Positions 1 through 8,841 are shown, numbered from the stretch's first letter. The stretch is 64,000 nt of DNA from JANLSE01 sp038214135 (GCA_038214135.1 JBBQSD010000012.1:1-64000), one strand, 5' to 3'. Notes: generated by a model from the sequence alone, not told the origin. Made by a program: numbers and translations.

Positions 1-23
1 GGCGGTTCGCGAACCGCCCCTAC
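1..23. repeat. REP-like palindrome cut by window edge
   Basis: Bases 1-18 are a perfect palindrome with arms GGCGGTTCG/CGAACCGCC, followed by CCTAC. It belongs to the GTAGGGGCGGTTC family seen again near 5009, 8927, 11223 and, clustered, around 47.1-48.2 kb. Confidence 0.75.
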
Positions 24-154
24 GGTCGTTGCCAACAATGCAACACCTGATTCCGCAACATCACGCCACACCTACCGTATGATCGCATAGCCCTTACGCA
101 TAATTGGCATTATACTGATATATAGCGTAGTAAGTTGTTGGACAGAGGCCCACA

Positions 155-1132
155 ATGCCAATGATCGTCGAAACGACCGACCTCACCCGCCGTTATGGCG
201 ATACCCTGGCACTCGATCATCTGACGCTCCAGATACCGGAGGGTACAATCTTCGGCTTCATTGGCCCCAATGGTGCTGGGAAGACAACCACCATGCGTAT
301 TCTGACGACCCTGCTTGTTCCGAGTAGCGGCGAGGCGCGGGTTGCTGGCCTTTCGGTGAGCGATAATCCATCTGGCGTTCGCAAAGTCGTTGGCTTCATG
401 CCAGATTATTTTGGCGTCTATGAGAACATGAAGACCTGGGAGTATCTCGATTTCTTTGGCCGGGCCTATAATGTTCCAGCCAACCGCCGTGCAAGCCTGA
501 TCGATGAACTTCTGGCCCTGGTTGACCTCAGCCATAAGCGTGATGAGTATGTGATGGGGCTTTCACGGGGTATGAGCCAGCGCCTGAGCCTGGCCCGCAC
601 CATGATCCACGATCCACAATTGCTTATTCTTGATGAACCAGCCAGTGGCCTCGATCCACGCGCCCGCATCGAACTGCGTGAACTACTCAAGGAATTGCGC
701 TCACTGGGCAAGACAATCATGATCAGTTCGCATATATTGACCGAACTGGCCGAGATGTGTACCCATATTGCGATTATTGAGCATGGCCGCCTGCTGGCAT
801 CTGGCGATGTCGATTCCATCCTGCGCTCACTACAACCACACCGAACACTCGAAGTGCGGGTGCTGACGGCAGCCGATCAGGCTGAGGCGCTGCTTCGCAG
901 CCTCCCCGATATTCTTGATGTGCGTATAGCAGGAAACCAGCCTGTGCCAGCCACTGAGGAAACAGCCGATGATCGACCAACCACTCTGCTGGTTGATTAT
1001 ACTGGCAATGAACGCGGGCTTGGTGAATTGCTGACGCGGATGATCAACCAGGGAATTGTTGTCACCCGCTTCGCCGAACAGGCCAGCGATCTTGAGGATA
1101 TTTTTATGCGGGTCACAAAAGGGGTTATTTGA
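155..1132 (+). CDS. ABC transporter ATP-binding protein
   Basis: A 325-residue ABC ATPase of the type that pairs with a separate membrane permease. Visible motifs are Walker A GPNGAGKTTT (about residue 38), the variant signature LSRGMSQR and Walker B LLILDEP, followed by SGLDPRAR and an H-loop ISSH. Residues after about 220 form the C-terminal extension typical of CcmA/NatA/drug-export type subunits (DrrA-like). No permease follows: the next gene is icd on the opposite strand, so the partner lies upstream of the window or elsewhere. Substrate is unknown. The ATG at 155 is chosen because homology to the family begins within a few residues (VETTDLTRRYG). Confidence 0.9.
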   Translation: MPMIVETTDLTRRYGDTLALDHLTLQIPEGTIFGFIGPNGAGKTTTMRILTTLLVPSSGEARVAGLSVSDNPSGVRKVVGFMPDYFGVYENMKTWEYLDFFGRAYNVPANRRASLIDELLALVDLSHKRDEYVMGLSRGMSQRLSLARTMIHDPQLLILDEPASGLDPRARIELRELLKELRSLGKTIMISSHILTELAEMCTHIAIIEHGRLLASGDVDSILRSLQPHRTLEVRVLTAADQAEALLRSLPDILDVRIAGNQPVPATEETADDRPTTLLVDYTGNERGLGELLTRMINQGIVVTRFAEQASDLEDIFMRVTKGVI

Positions 1133-1141
1133 CACGATGGC

Positions 1142-1171
1142 TGTAGAGACGCAAAATCTTGCGTCTCTACA
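1142..1171. repeat. 13-bp-arm palindrome between convergent genes
   Basis: Arms TGTAGAGACGCAA (1142-1154) and TTGCGTCTCTACA (1159-1171) enclose a 4-base loop. It lies between the ABC ATPase and icd, which converge, and could terminate both, though there is no T-run. Related GTAG-GGACGC-type palindromes recur at 6752, 19097, 28553 and 28590. Confidence 0.8.
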
Positions 1172-1181
1172 CCGTGATAAA

Positions 1182-2534
1182 TCACATATTCGCAATCATT
1201 GCATCGGCAAATTCCGATGTTTTGACTTCTGTTGCGCCGCTCATCTGGCGGGCAAAATCATAGGTGACGACCTTGGTGGCGATGGTTGTTTCGAGCGAAC
1301 TGATGATCAGATCAGCAGCTTCCGTCCAGCCCAGGTAGCGCAACATCAGTTCGCCACTGAGGATCACCGAACCAGGGTTGACTTTATCCTGGTTGGCATA
1401 TTTTGGCGCAGTGCCGTGGGTTGCCTCAAAAATGGCATGGCCAGTGATATAGTTGATATTGCCGCCTGGCGCTATGCCGATCCCGCCGACCTGCGCGGCC
1501 AGCGCATCGCTGAGGTAATCGCCATTCAGGTTCAGGGTTGCAATCACATCAAAATCCTCTGGGCGGGTCAGCACCTGTTGCAGCGTAATATCGGCAATTG
1601 CATCCTTCACCAATACTTTGCCAGCTGCTAAAGCCGCCTTCTGTTCCGCATTGGCGGCACTCTCGCCCTGCTCAGCCTTGGTGCGCTCCCACTGCTCCCA
1701 GGTATAGACTTTATCGCCAAAATCGCGCTCGGCCAGGCCATAGCCCCAATCGCGGAAGGCACCCTCGGTGAATTTCATGATATTGCCCTTATGGACAAAC
1801 GTGACGCTCTTGCGCTTATGCTCTAGCGCATACTGAATCGCCGATGTCACAAGCCGTTCGGTGCCAAGCCGACTGACTGGTTTGAAACCGATGCCAACCT
1901 CGGCGATGCTGCTGGCCTCGCCGCCAATGAGTTCCTGGAACTCATTGCCCTTGGCAGCCGTACCAAACCGAATCTTGGCAAAATCCTTGGGAAACGTTTG
2001 GGCCAGGAAATCCAGCACCTGCTGTGCTTCTGGCGTTCCGGCAGCATACTCGATCCCGGTATAGATATCCTCGGTGTTCTCGCGGAAGATCACCATATCA
2101 ATAGCTTCTGGACGCTTAACCGGCGATGGCACACCCTGAAACCAGCGAACCGGGCGCAAACAGACATACAGATCCAGCATCTGGCGCAGCGCAACATTCA
2201 GGCTACGAATACCCTTGCCGATTGGGGTTGTGAGCGGCCCCTTGATGCCAACAAGATACCTATTAAATGCAGCAACCGTTTCATCCGGCAGCCAGTTTCC
2301 TGTTGCAGTAAACGCCTTTTCGCCGGCCAGAACCTCGTGCCATACCAACTGACGCTGCCCGCCATAGGCTTTTTCGACAGCAGCATCGAATACACGCACA
2401 CTCGCTCGCCAGATATCAGGGCCAGTGCCATCGCCCTCAACAAATGGAATGATCGGTCGATCTGGCACATGCAGCCGTCCATCACGGATCGTGATCGTCT
2501 CGCCTGTCGGTTCATCAGTATTCATAGCAGTCAT
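1182..2534 (-). CDS. icd: isocitrate dehydrogenase (NADP-type)
   Basis: Isocitrate dehydrogenase of the TCA cycle, oxidatively decarboxylating isocitrate to 2-oxoglutarate, cytosolic homodimer. The 450 residues are somewhat longer than the 416 of E. coli Icd. The substrate segment IRSLNVALRQ with the regulatory serine, the YVCLRPVRW strand, the metal/substrate motif FRENTEDIYTGIE, and the NADP-side segments NLNGDYLSDALAAQVGG and ATHGTAPKYA are all visible. The extension falls around residues 255-300 (KTEQGESAANAEQKAALAAG-like, low complexity). Start at 2534 is supported by GGAGG seven bases upstream; an ATG three codons in (2525) is possible. Confidence 0.95.
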   Translation of the reverse strand: MTAMNTDEPTGETITIRDGRLHVPDRPIIPFVEGDGTGPDIWRASVRVFDAAVEKAYGGQRQLVWHEVLAGEKAFTATGNWLPDETVAAFNRYLVGIKGPLTTPIGKGIRSLNVALRQMLDLYVCLRPVRWFQGVPSPVKRPEAIDMVIFRENTEDIYTGIEYAAGTPEAQQVLDFLAQTFPKDFAKIRFGTAAKGNEFQELIGGEASSIAEVGIGFKPVSRLGTERLVTSAIQYALEHKRKSVTFVHKGNIMKFTEGAFRDWGYGLAERDFGDKVYTWEQWERTKAEQGESAANAEQKAALAAGKVLVKDAIADITLQQVLTRPEDFDVIATLNLNGDYLSDALAAQVGGIGIAPGGNINYITGHAIFEATHGTAPKYANQDKVNPGSVILSGELMLRYLGWTEAADLIISSLETTIATKVVTYDFARQMSGATEVKTSEFADAMIANM

Positions 2535-2888
2535 TGGTTATCCTCCAGATATGCCTCGCTGTGCCGCTCATAAGGCCCGAGTGATTATACCACCAGCAAA
2601 AACCCATGATCGACAAGCTTTCCTCACCGGTGCTTATGCCATTCTGTTTGAACACTGCTTGAGCATCTCGCCAAGAACAGAGATCGCTTTCGTACTATCA
2701 TCCGCATAGTCTATGAAGGCTATCAAACTTTTCATAAATCATTTGCTGGCAAGCCTTAAACGTAGCACAGACAACGGAATGTTAACTTGCTGTCGCATCT
2801 ACGGTGCTCTATAATAAACATTGCATCTTTGTTGGAATAAACAGCAGGGCCCTGTTGCCAATGCTTCGCCCTATGCCAGGAGACCCGC
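2535..2888 (+). promoter_or_regulatory. divergent intergenic region with sigma70-like promoter at 2787-2815
   Basis: This 354-bp gap between divergent icd and the beta-helix gene holds no convincing gene. TTGCTG (2787-2792), a 17-base spacer and TATAAT (2810-2815) form a good promoter pointing at the 2889 gene, about 65 bases before its ATG. No icd promoter was recognised with confidence. Confidence 0.6.
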
Positions 2889-5012
2889 ATGTCCCGCACG
2901 CGGAGAATAGACCAAACGAGGGCATTGCTCTTGTTTGCGTTACTGAATTTGTTGGGCATTCTTGCCCCGCATTCGATTGCCCTCGCAAGCAACCTCACAT
3001 CAATTAGTGTTACAACAACACGCGATACAGTAAATGGCAATACAACATCGCTCACGGCCCTCAGTAACAACCCTGGCTCCGATGGCGAAATATCGTTTCG
3101 TGAAGCGATCCTGGCTGCCGAAGCGACTACCCCTGGCCAACAATTGACGATCATATTCGATCTCAGTGAAAATGATATTTTTGGCTATAATAAACCAACT
3201 AGAACGTGGTTGATCTACCTGGATGCTGCTCCAAAACCGCTGCTGCCGCCACTTCTACGCGGCAATATCACAATTGACGCCACGAGCCTGCGTAAGCCGG
3301 ATGGCCGGCCAAGCGTTATTATCGATGGATTTGAAATTGTTGAAGCCGCTGGCCAGAGCAATGGGTTTGTTATTCGTTCGGCCAATAATATTATTCGTGG
3401 CCTTGCACTGGTGAATTTCTATGATTCGGCGGTGGTGCTGGATGGTACGCAGGCGGTTGGCAACACAATCGCTGGCAATGTCATTGGCGAGGATCTTCGC
3501 AGTATAAATGGCCAACCGAGCCTGCCCGGATTTTATGGCATTGCAATCAGTGGCGGAGCATCTGGCAACATAATTGGCGGCCCGACGGCGAGCGATCAGA
3601 ATACGATTGTTGGCAATCTTGGGGCTGGCGTTCAGTTGAGTGGCATAGATACACACAACAACACGGTGGCTGGTAATTGGATCGGTTTACGGTTCAAGGG
3701 CTTGCCCCTAAAAAACGAGGTTGGCATCTCGATCCGTGATGGCGCACACGAGAATACGATTGGCAGCACGCAGCAGGGGAATCTGATCAGCGGCAATATG
3801 CAGGGTATCTCCCTGTATAACAGCAAGGAAAACCTTGTTATTGGGAATATTATTGGCCTTGGCGCGGATGGTATGGCAGCGCTCGCCAGCGATGGGGTAA
3901 CATCTCTTGCCAATCAGGAGGGCGGCATCTTCATTACTGGTGGTGCAACCGTCAACCGGATTGGTGGTTCGGCTGCTGGCGAACGTAATATCATTGCTGC
4001 AAATGGCAGTTCGCAGCTACCCGATAGCGGCCAGGGGATCTATATTTCTGGCACAGGCAGCGATAATAATATCGTTCAGGGGAATTATATTGGCCTTGCC
4101 GCCGATGGAGCCACGCCACGCGGCAATCTGCGCCAGGGTATTCTGATTGCCTATGATGCCCACGAAAATAAGATCGGCGGGATCGCAGCAGGTGAAGGCA
4201 ATGTGATTGCCTATAATGGCCTTGGTGGCATCCGTATCGACTCAGATGATAATAGTGTTGCTGGTAATCTGATCGGTGTTGCTGCCGATGGCAGCACGCC
4301 ATTGGGCAATCAGTTCAATGGCATTCGGGTTGGCGGCAACGAAAATATGATCGGCCCTGGCAATCTGATCGCCAATAACCATATTGCCGGGGTGATCGTC
4401 AGTGGCAATCATGTGACAGTGCAGGGCAACCGATTAACCGGCAATGCCACCGCAGGAATCTGTGTGACTGGCGTACAGGCGCAACTGCTGTCCAATGAAA
4501 TCAGCAATAATGGCATGGATGGCTCGCTCACAGATGAATGCCTGATCCGCAGTGGTGTGTTTATCACTGGCACACAGACTCTTGCCCAAGGAAATTTCAT
4601 TCTCGATAACGGCGCATCGGGGGTGGTTGTTTCGGAGGGAGATAGTAATCGCCTGATTGCCAACAGTATCAGCAATAATCAGATCAGCGGAATATCGTTA
4701 CGTGATGGCGGGAATGCTGCGATTGCGCCTCCAAATATCAGCGCAGTATCGCGAACGGATGCAACCGGCATTGGGTGTGCTGGTTGTACCATTGAGGTAT
4801 TTGGCGATGATGGCGATCAAGGGCGCGATCCGCTTGGCTCAACGACTGCCAATACAGATGGCCAATTCCAGCTGGTGTTCACAAGCGCCCCGAGCCGTAT
4901 CAATATCACGGCGACCAACACCGATACAAATGGCAATACCTCGCCGTTTGCTGTACCAGTGCCCCTGCCGGTGAATTATTCACAGTTCTTGCCGCTACTG
5001 ACCATGCCGTAG
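2889..5012 (+). CDS. secreted right-handed parallel beta-helix protein
   Basis: A 707-residue exported protein. Residues 1-33 are a signal peptide (basic start, hydrophobic core, cleavage after SIALA). A CSLREA-like block follows (GEISFREAILAAEA, about residue 72). Most of the rest is irregular repeats of the type GNxIG...G, about 20-25 residues each, the pattern of NosD/pectate-lyase-like beta-helices. No catalytic carbohydrate-active signature was identified, so adhesin, surface layer or polysaccharide-binding roles are all possible. A beta-sandwich-like segment (IEVFGDDGDQGRDPLG...) precedes the end. The protein ends in SQFLPLLTMP, resembling the short Y/F-LPL tail I recall on many Chloroflexota exoproteins. 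The TAG stop lies inside the following palindrome. Confidence 0.85.
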   Translation: MSRTRRIDQTRALLLFALLNLLGILAPHSIALASNLTSISVTTTRDTVNGNTTSLTALSNNPGSDGEISFREAILAAEATTPGQQLTIIFDLSENDIFGYNKPTRTWLIYLDAAPKPLLPPLLRGNITIDATSLRKPDGRPSVIIDGFEIVEAAGQSNGFVIRSANNIIRGLALVNFYDSAVVLDGTQAVGNTIAGNVIGEDLRSINGQPSLPGFYGIAISGGASGNIIGGPTASDQNTIVGNLGAGVQLSGIDTHNNTVAGNWIGLRFKGLPLKNEVGISIRDGAHENTIGSTQQGNLISGNMQGISLYNSKENLVIGNIIGLGADGMAALASDGVTSLANQEGGIFITGGATVNRIGGSAAGERNIIAANGSSQLPDSGQGIYISGTGSDNNIVQGNYIGLAADGATPRGNLRQGILIAYDAHENKIGGIAAGEGNVIAYNGLGGIRIDSDDNSVAGNLIGVAADGSTPLGNQFNGIRVGGNENMIGPGNLIANNHIAGVIVSGNHVTVQGNRLTGNATAGICVTGVQAQLLSNEISNNGMDGSLTDECLIRSGVFITGTQTLAQGNFILDNGASGVVVSEGDSNRLIANSISNNQISGISLRDGGNAAIAPPNISAVSRTDATGIGCAGCTIEVFGDDGDQGRDPLGSTTANTDGQFQLVFTSAPSRINITATNTDTNGNTSPFAVPVPLPVNYSQFLPLLTMP

Positions 5013-5036
5013 GGGCGGTTCACGAACCGCCCCTAC
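5009..5036. repeat. REP-like palindrome overlapping a stop codon
   Basis: Arms GTAGGGGCGGTTC (5009-5021) and GAACCGCCCCTAC (5024-5036) are separated by AC. The TAG at 5010-5012 ends the upstream beta-helix gene. Confidence 0.85.
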
Positions 5037-5209
5037 CCCTCTGATGATGCCCTGGCGGGTCATCGCGTAGGGCAGGCCAACGTGTCTGCCCACGATGATC
5101 GTATTCTGATGCCCAATGCAGGCGCACACATTGGTGCGCCCCTACGCAATGGATTGGCACGGCGGTTCATTGCAGAACAATTTCGTTACACCCGCAAAGA
5201 TTGTTCTTC
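5037..5209. repeat. intergenic stretch with two further short palindromes
   Basis: GGGCAG (5070-5075)/CTGCCC (5086-5091) and GGCGCAC (5121-5127)/GTGCGCC (5134-5140, followed by CCTAC) are two more REP-like elements of different arm sequence. No gene is evident. Confidence 0.5.
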
Positions 5210-5237
5210 TTGACACAAACTCGAAAAAAGGTATAAT
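5210..5237 (+). promoter_or_regulatory. consensus sigma70 promoter of the nuo operon
   Basis: TTGACA (5210-5215), a 16-base spacer and TATAAT (5232-5237) are exact consensus hexamers. The ATG of nuoA lies 100 bases downstream, leaving an untranslated leader of about 90 bases. Confidence 0.8.
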
Positions 5238-5336
5238 GCACTCGCTTGATGCCTATATAATGCATATATTCATGTCACTGTTCGCTTGTTTTGGGTACCG
5301 GTGTACACACGCCTGACTCAACGAGGGCTACCAGTT

Positions 5337-5693
5337 ATGCTCACTGATTTTGTGCCGATCCTGGTACTGTTTTTAGTAGCGTTGTTCATTGCTGCATTCG
5401 TGATTATTGCCTCACGTTACCTCGGCCCACAGAACCCAACGCGGCGCAAACTCATGCCATATGAATCCGGCATGGAGCCAATTGGGCCAGCCCAGCGGCG
5501 CTTCCCGATCAAGTTTAATCTTGTCGCAATGCTGTTCATTCTGTTTGATATCGAAGTAATGTTCCTGTTTCCGTATGCGCTAGTCTATAAGCAGCTCGGA
5601 GTGGCGGGGCTGATCGCCATGGGCTTATTCTTCTTGGTCCTGGTTGTCGGCTTGATCTACGAATGGAAACGAGGGGCATTGGTATGGGAATAG
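5337..5693 (+). CDS. nuoA: NADH-quinone oxidoreductase subunit A
   Basis: Small membrane subunit of respiratory complex I, 118 residues. Three transmembrane segments are visible (about residues 5-28, 60-80, 87-110). The conserved family loop YESGMEP and the FDIEVMFLFP motif at the start of the second helix are intact. The ATG at 5337 is chosen over an upstream in-frame codon at 5286 because family homology begins at LTDFVP. First gene of nuoABCDE; its end overlaps nuoB by ten bases, indicating translational coupling. Confidence 0.95.
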   Translation: MLTDFVPILVLFLVALFIAAFVIIASRYLGPQNPTRRKLMPYESGMEPIGPAQRRFPIKFNLVAMLFILFDIEVMFLFPYALVYKQLGVAGLIAMGLFFLVLVVGLIYEWKRGALVWE

Positions 5694-6184
5694 AACAGAA
5701 AGCCGGCGATATGGGCATCGTCACCACATCACTTGAGACGGTGGTGAACTGGAGCCGTACAAATGCCATGTGGCCGCTGCTGTTTGGGTTGGCCTGTTGT
5801 GCAATCGAGATGATGGGCGCACAGGGCTCGAATTATGATCTCTCGCGCTTCGGCATGGAGATCAATCGCGCCTCGCCACGCCAGGCGGATCTCATGATTG
5901 TGGCAGGGCGGGTTTCACGCAAGATGGCCCCCGTCGTGCGGCGACTGTATGATCAGATGAGCGACCCGAAATGGGTGATTGCAATGGGTGATTGCGCCGC
6001 GTGTGGTGGCGTGTTCAATAACTATGCGATCGTCCAGGGTGTCGATGAAATCGTCCCAGTCGATGTGTATATTGCTGGTTGCCCGCCCCGCCCAGAAGCA
6101 CTGATCGACGGCATCGTCCAACTTCACGAGAAGATTAAGCGCATGAAGCTGGATGGCTCGCTGCGCGAACCGGTGCGTGTGTAG
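5684..6184 (+). CDS. nuoB: NADH-quinone oxidoreductase subunit B
   Basis: Peripheral-arm subunit of complex I carrying the terminal 4Fe-4S cluster N2 that passes electrons to quinone. In this 166-residue form the four expected ligands are present: C38-C39 in LACCAIEMM, C104 in GDCAACGG and C133 in AGCPPRPEA, with the same spacing as E. coli NuoB. The ATG at 5684 overlaps the end of nuoA and has GAGGGG eight bases upstream. The stop codon TAG (6182-6184) lies inside a perfect palindrome. Confidence 0.96.
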   Translation: MGIEQKAGDMGIVTTSLETVVNWSRTNAMWPLLFGLACCAIEMMGAQGSNYDLSRFGMEINRASPRQADLMIVAGRVSRKMAPVVRRLYDQMSDPKWVIAMGDCAACGGVFNNYAIVQGVDEIVPVDVYIAGCPPRPEALIDGIVQLHEKIKRMKLDGSLREPVRV

Positions 6185-6208
6185 GGACAGCATATATGCT
6201 GTCCCTAC
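6181..6208. repeat. perfect 28-bp palindrome inside the nuo operon
   Basis: Two 14-base arms with no loop: GTAGGGACAGCATA (6181-6194) and its exact reverse complement (6195-6208). It contains the nuoB stop codon and sits between nuoB and nuoC. With no T-run it is unlikely to be an efficient terminator, but a transcript could fold strongly here. Confidence 0.9.
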
Positions 6209-6236
6209 GATATATTGCGCCCATATGAGGATATTT

Positions 6237-6755
6237 ATGGATAATGCGACTGTTCTGGAGAAGCTCAGCACCGCGCTCCCCGATGCGCTGCTTGGTTCGC
6301 AGGAGTTTCGTGGTGATCTGAGTGTGACGATCCGCAGCGATGCGATTATCGATGTGGCCCGCTTTCTGCGTGATGATGCACAGTTGCGCTATCATTTCCT
6401 CGAACAACTGTGTGGGGTCGATTATCTTGGCCGCACACCACGCTTCGAGGTTGTGTACCACCTGCTCTCACACGCCAACCACCACCGCATCTGCCTAAAA
6501 GTTGGCCTGCCAGAGCGCAGCCCGATTGTCCCATCGCTCACATCGCTGTGGGCAACAGCCAACTATCAGGAGCGCGAGGCCTACGATATGTTTGGGATTA
6601 TCTTTGATGGTCATCCCAGCCTGGAACGCATTCTGATGCCGGATGATTGGCAGGGCCACCCATTGCGAAAAGATGTTCCGCTTGGTGGCGAGGAAGTAGC
6701 ATTCACATTCAACCAAGAACGCATCTATGCACAGAAGCCCTTCGCGAAGGAGTAG
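6237..6755 (+). CDS. nuoC: NADH-quinone oxidoreductase subunit C
   Basis: The 30-kDa-type subunit of complex I, 172 residues. The signature ERExYDMFGIxFxGHPxLxRILMPDDWxGHPLRKDxP is recognisable in pieces (EREAYDMFGI, HPSLERILMPDDW, GHPLRKDVP). Two ATGs compete, 6225 and 6237; 6237 is preferred because GAGG lies six bases upstream. Separate from nuoD, unlike the fused NuoCD of E. coli. The stop TAG is again within a palindrome. Confidence 0.94.
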   Translation: MDNATVLEKLSTALPDALLGSQEFRGDLSVTIRSDAIIDVARFLRDDAQLRYHFLEQLCGVDYLGRTPRFEVVYHLLSHANHHRICLKVGLPERSPIVPSLTSLWATANYQEREAYDMFGIIFDGHPSLERILMPDDWQGHPLRKDVPLGGEEVAFTFNQERIYAQKPFAKE

Positions 6756-6779
6756 CGACGCAATGCATCGCGTCGCTAC
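6752..6779. repeat. palindrome overlapping the nuoC stop codon
   Basis: Arms GTAGCGACGC (6752-6761) and GCGTCGCTAC (6770-6779) around AATGCATC, itself nearly palindromic. The nuoC stop is at 6753-6755. Confidence 0.85.
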
Positions 6780-6835
6780 GGGCGCATCTGAAGCAGCATG
6801 AATACTGAATACTGCCTCCTACAAGGATAAAACCC

Positions 6836-8116
6836 ATGACAACTCTCACGCTCCCGACAACTGATATAGCACTCGACGATGCTCGCCTCACGTATCCCGT
6901 GCCATCGCCGCGCCAGATCACCGAACCAGCCATGAATGGCAAGGACGATACGCTGGTGCTGAATATGGGGCCGCATCATCCAAGTACGCATGGCGTGTTG
7001 CGCTTGGTCGTTGAACTTGATGGTGAGACGGTTGTTGATGTTGCTCCAGATGTCGGCTTTCTGCATACTGGCATCGAAAAGAGCATGGAGAGCAAAACCT
7101 ACCAGAAGGCACTGGTCATGACAGACCGGACCGATTATCTGGCTCCGCTCTCCAATAATCTCAGTTATGTGCTGGCCGTCGAGAAATTGCTTGGCTGTGA
7201 AATCCCGATCAAGGCCCAGGTTGTGCGGGTGCTGCTGACCGAGCTTCAGCGCATTTCGAGCCATCTTGTCTGGCTTGGGACGCATGCGCTCGATCTGGCG
7301 GCAATGAGTGTGTTCTTGTATGGGTTCCGTGAGCGCGAGCAGATCCTCGATATCTTTGAACTCGTCTCTGGTGCCCGCATGATGACCAGCTATTTCCGGG
7401 TTGGCGGCCTGGCCTATGATCTGCCGCCCGAATTCAACGATACTGTTGCGGCATTCCTGAAGATTATGCCCGGCCAGGTCGATGAATACGAAGATCTGTT
7501 GACCAACAATCCGATCTGGCGCGAGCGCACAATTGGTATTGGCTTGCTCGATAGCGCCGCCGCGATTGCATATGGGGTCACTGGGCCGGCCATGCGTGCA
7601 GCGGGTATCGCATGGGATCTGCGCCGCGATATGCCATATAGTGGGTATGATCAGTACGATTTCGATATCCCAATCGCAAAAAAGGGCGATACCTACGACC
7701 GCTATCTTGTGCGCATGGCCGAGATGCGCCAGAGTGTGCGGATCTGTGAGCAGGCGCTTGCGCGTTTGCGTGAGATGAGGCCTGGCGGTTATATCACATC
7801 CGACCGCAAGATTGCGCCGCCGCCAAAAAGCGAGATCACGCATAGCATGGAAGCGCTGATTCATCACTTCAAACTGTGGACGGAAGGGTTCAAGCCGCCA
7901 CGCGGTGATGCACTGGTTGCGGTTGAGTCGCCACGTGGCGAACTAGCAACCTATATTGTCAGTGATGGTAGCCCAAAGCCATATCGTGTGCATATGCGCG
8001 CCCCATCGTTCGTGAACCTCCAGGCCGTGAGCCATATGGCCAAGGGTGGCCTAATGGCCGATCTTGTGGCGCTCACCGCATCGCTCGATCCGGTGTTGGG
8101 CGAAGTTGATAGGTAG
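6836..8116 (+). CDS. nuoD: NADH-quinone oxidoreductase subunit D
   Basis: The 49-kDa-type subunit of complex I that forms part of the quinone cavity. It has 426 residues, including an N-terminal extension of about 35 residues before the conserved MGPHHPSTHGVLR, whose histidines line the quinone site. Other family blocks are GFLHTGIEK, ISSHLVWLGTHALDLAAM, PRGELATYIVSDG and MRAPSFVNLQ. An AAGGA element precedes the ATG. Fourth in the nuo operon, followed by a 147-base gap before nuoE. Confidence 0.96.
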   Translation: MTTLTLPTTDIALDDARLTYPVPSPRQITEPAMNGKDDTLVLNMGPHHPSTHGVLRLVVELDGETVVDVAPDVGFLHTGIEKSMESKTYQKALVMTDRTDYLAPLSNNLSYVLAVEKLLGCEIPIKAQVVRVLLTELQRISSHLVWLGTHALDLAAMSVFLYGFREREQILDIFELVSGARMMTSYFRVGGLAYDLPPEFNDTVAAFLKIMPGQVDEYEDLLTNNPIWRERTIGIGLLDSAAAIAYGVTGPAMRAAGIAWDLRRDMPYSGYDQYDFDIPIAKKGDTYDRYLVRMAEMRQSVRICEQALARLREMRPGGYITSDRKIAPPPKSEITHSMEALIHHFKLWTEGFKPPRGDALVAVESPRGELATYIVSDGSPKPYRVHMRAPSFVNLQAVSHMAKGGLMADLVALTASLDPVLGEVDR

Positions 8117-8119
8117 GCG

Positions 8120-8240
8120 AGCTTTCAGCCTTCAGCATTCAGCCGTCAGCAGTGCTGAAGATGTACGTATGAAGATAGACAAGCGGCTCACAGAACTGAC
8201 AACCAGCACGCATCAAAGCTGAAGCTGATGGCTGAAAGCT
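8120..8240. repeat. inverted repeat of CAGC/CTTTCAGC type between nuoD and nuoE
   Basis: AGCTTTCAGCC (8120-8130) is repeated in inverted form as GGCTGAAAGCT (8230-8240), with further CAGC-rich half-copies inside. A similar AGCCGTCAGCTTTCAG stretch occurs near 59118, so this is a dispersed repeat placed inside the operon. Confidence 0.65.
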
Positions 8241-8263
8241 GAGAGCTTACATAGGTAGAAGAT

Positions 8264-8785
8264 ATGTCGCTTCGAGAAAAGCATACACAGGAAATCGATA
8301 CCATTCTTGCTCGCTACCCGCAGAAGCGGAGCGCCATCCTAAACCTGCTGTATGTGGCCCAGGATGCATATGGTTATTTAACCGATGGTTCGATCCGTGA
8401 GGTTGCCGAGATTCTGGATCTGCCAGCCACCGAGGTGTTTGAGGTGGTTGGCTTCTACAGTTTGCTGTATAGTAAGCCGGTCGGCATATGGGTGTTACAG
8501 GTGTGTGATGATGTGCCATGCTGCTTTACTGGTGCTGAAGATCTTGTGAGTGCGCTCGAACAAACACTCGCGATCAAAAGCGAACAGACAACCGCAGATG
8601 GCATGTTTACGCTGCAACGGGTGAAGTGCCTGGCCGCCTGTAATAAGGCCCCGGTGCTGCAAGCCAACCTGGATTATGTCTACAACCTCACCCCAGATAA
8701 GGTTGATGCGTTTCTTCGCGATCTGCGTGAGCGGGCTGCCCGTGGCGAGAAACTCAGCGTCTCGGGGCGTTTGGCTGAAGTGTAG
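8264..8785 (+). CDS. nuoE: NADH-quinone oxidoreductase subunit E
   Basis: The 24-kDa-type 2Fe-2S subunit of the NADH-dehydrogenase module of complex I, 173 residues with thioredoxin-like fold. Cluster ligands are seen as CDDVPC (C-x4-C) near residue 82 and CLAAC (C-x3-C) near residue 124. The N-terminal helical part (AILNLLYVAQDAYGYLT) is typical. It ends the visible operon: nuoF and the remaining subunits do not follow, and tgt with its own promoter is next. Confidence 0.94.
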   Translation: MSLREKHTQEIDTILARYPQKRSAILNLLYVAQDAYGYLTDGSIREVAEILDLPATEVFEVVGFYSLLYSKPVGIWVLQVCDDVPCCFTGAEDLVSALEQTLAIKSEQTTADGMFTLQRVKCLAACNKAPVLQANLDYVYNLTPDKVDAFLRDLRERAARGEKLSVSGRLAEV

Positions 8786-8841
8786 CACCAGGCCGCCTGC
8801 GGCTAGGTTTTCGCACCACGCTAGGGTTCATCGTTCCCTTG

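Noticed and set aside
6776..7867. 363-codon open frame on the minus strand
   Set aside because: It is fully antisense to nuoD, whose family motifs are continuous; the minus-strand translation is His/Cys/Gln-rich and shows no family motif.
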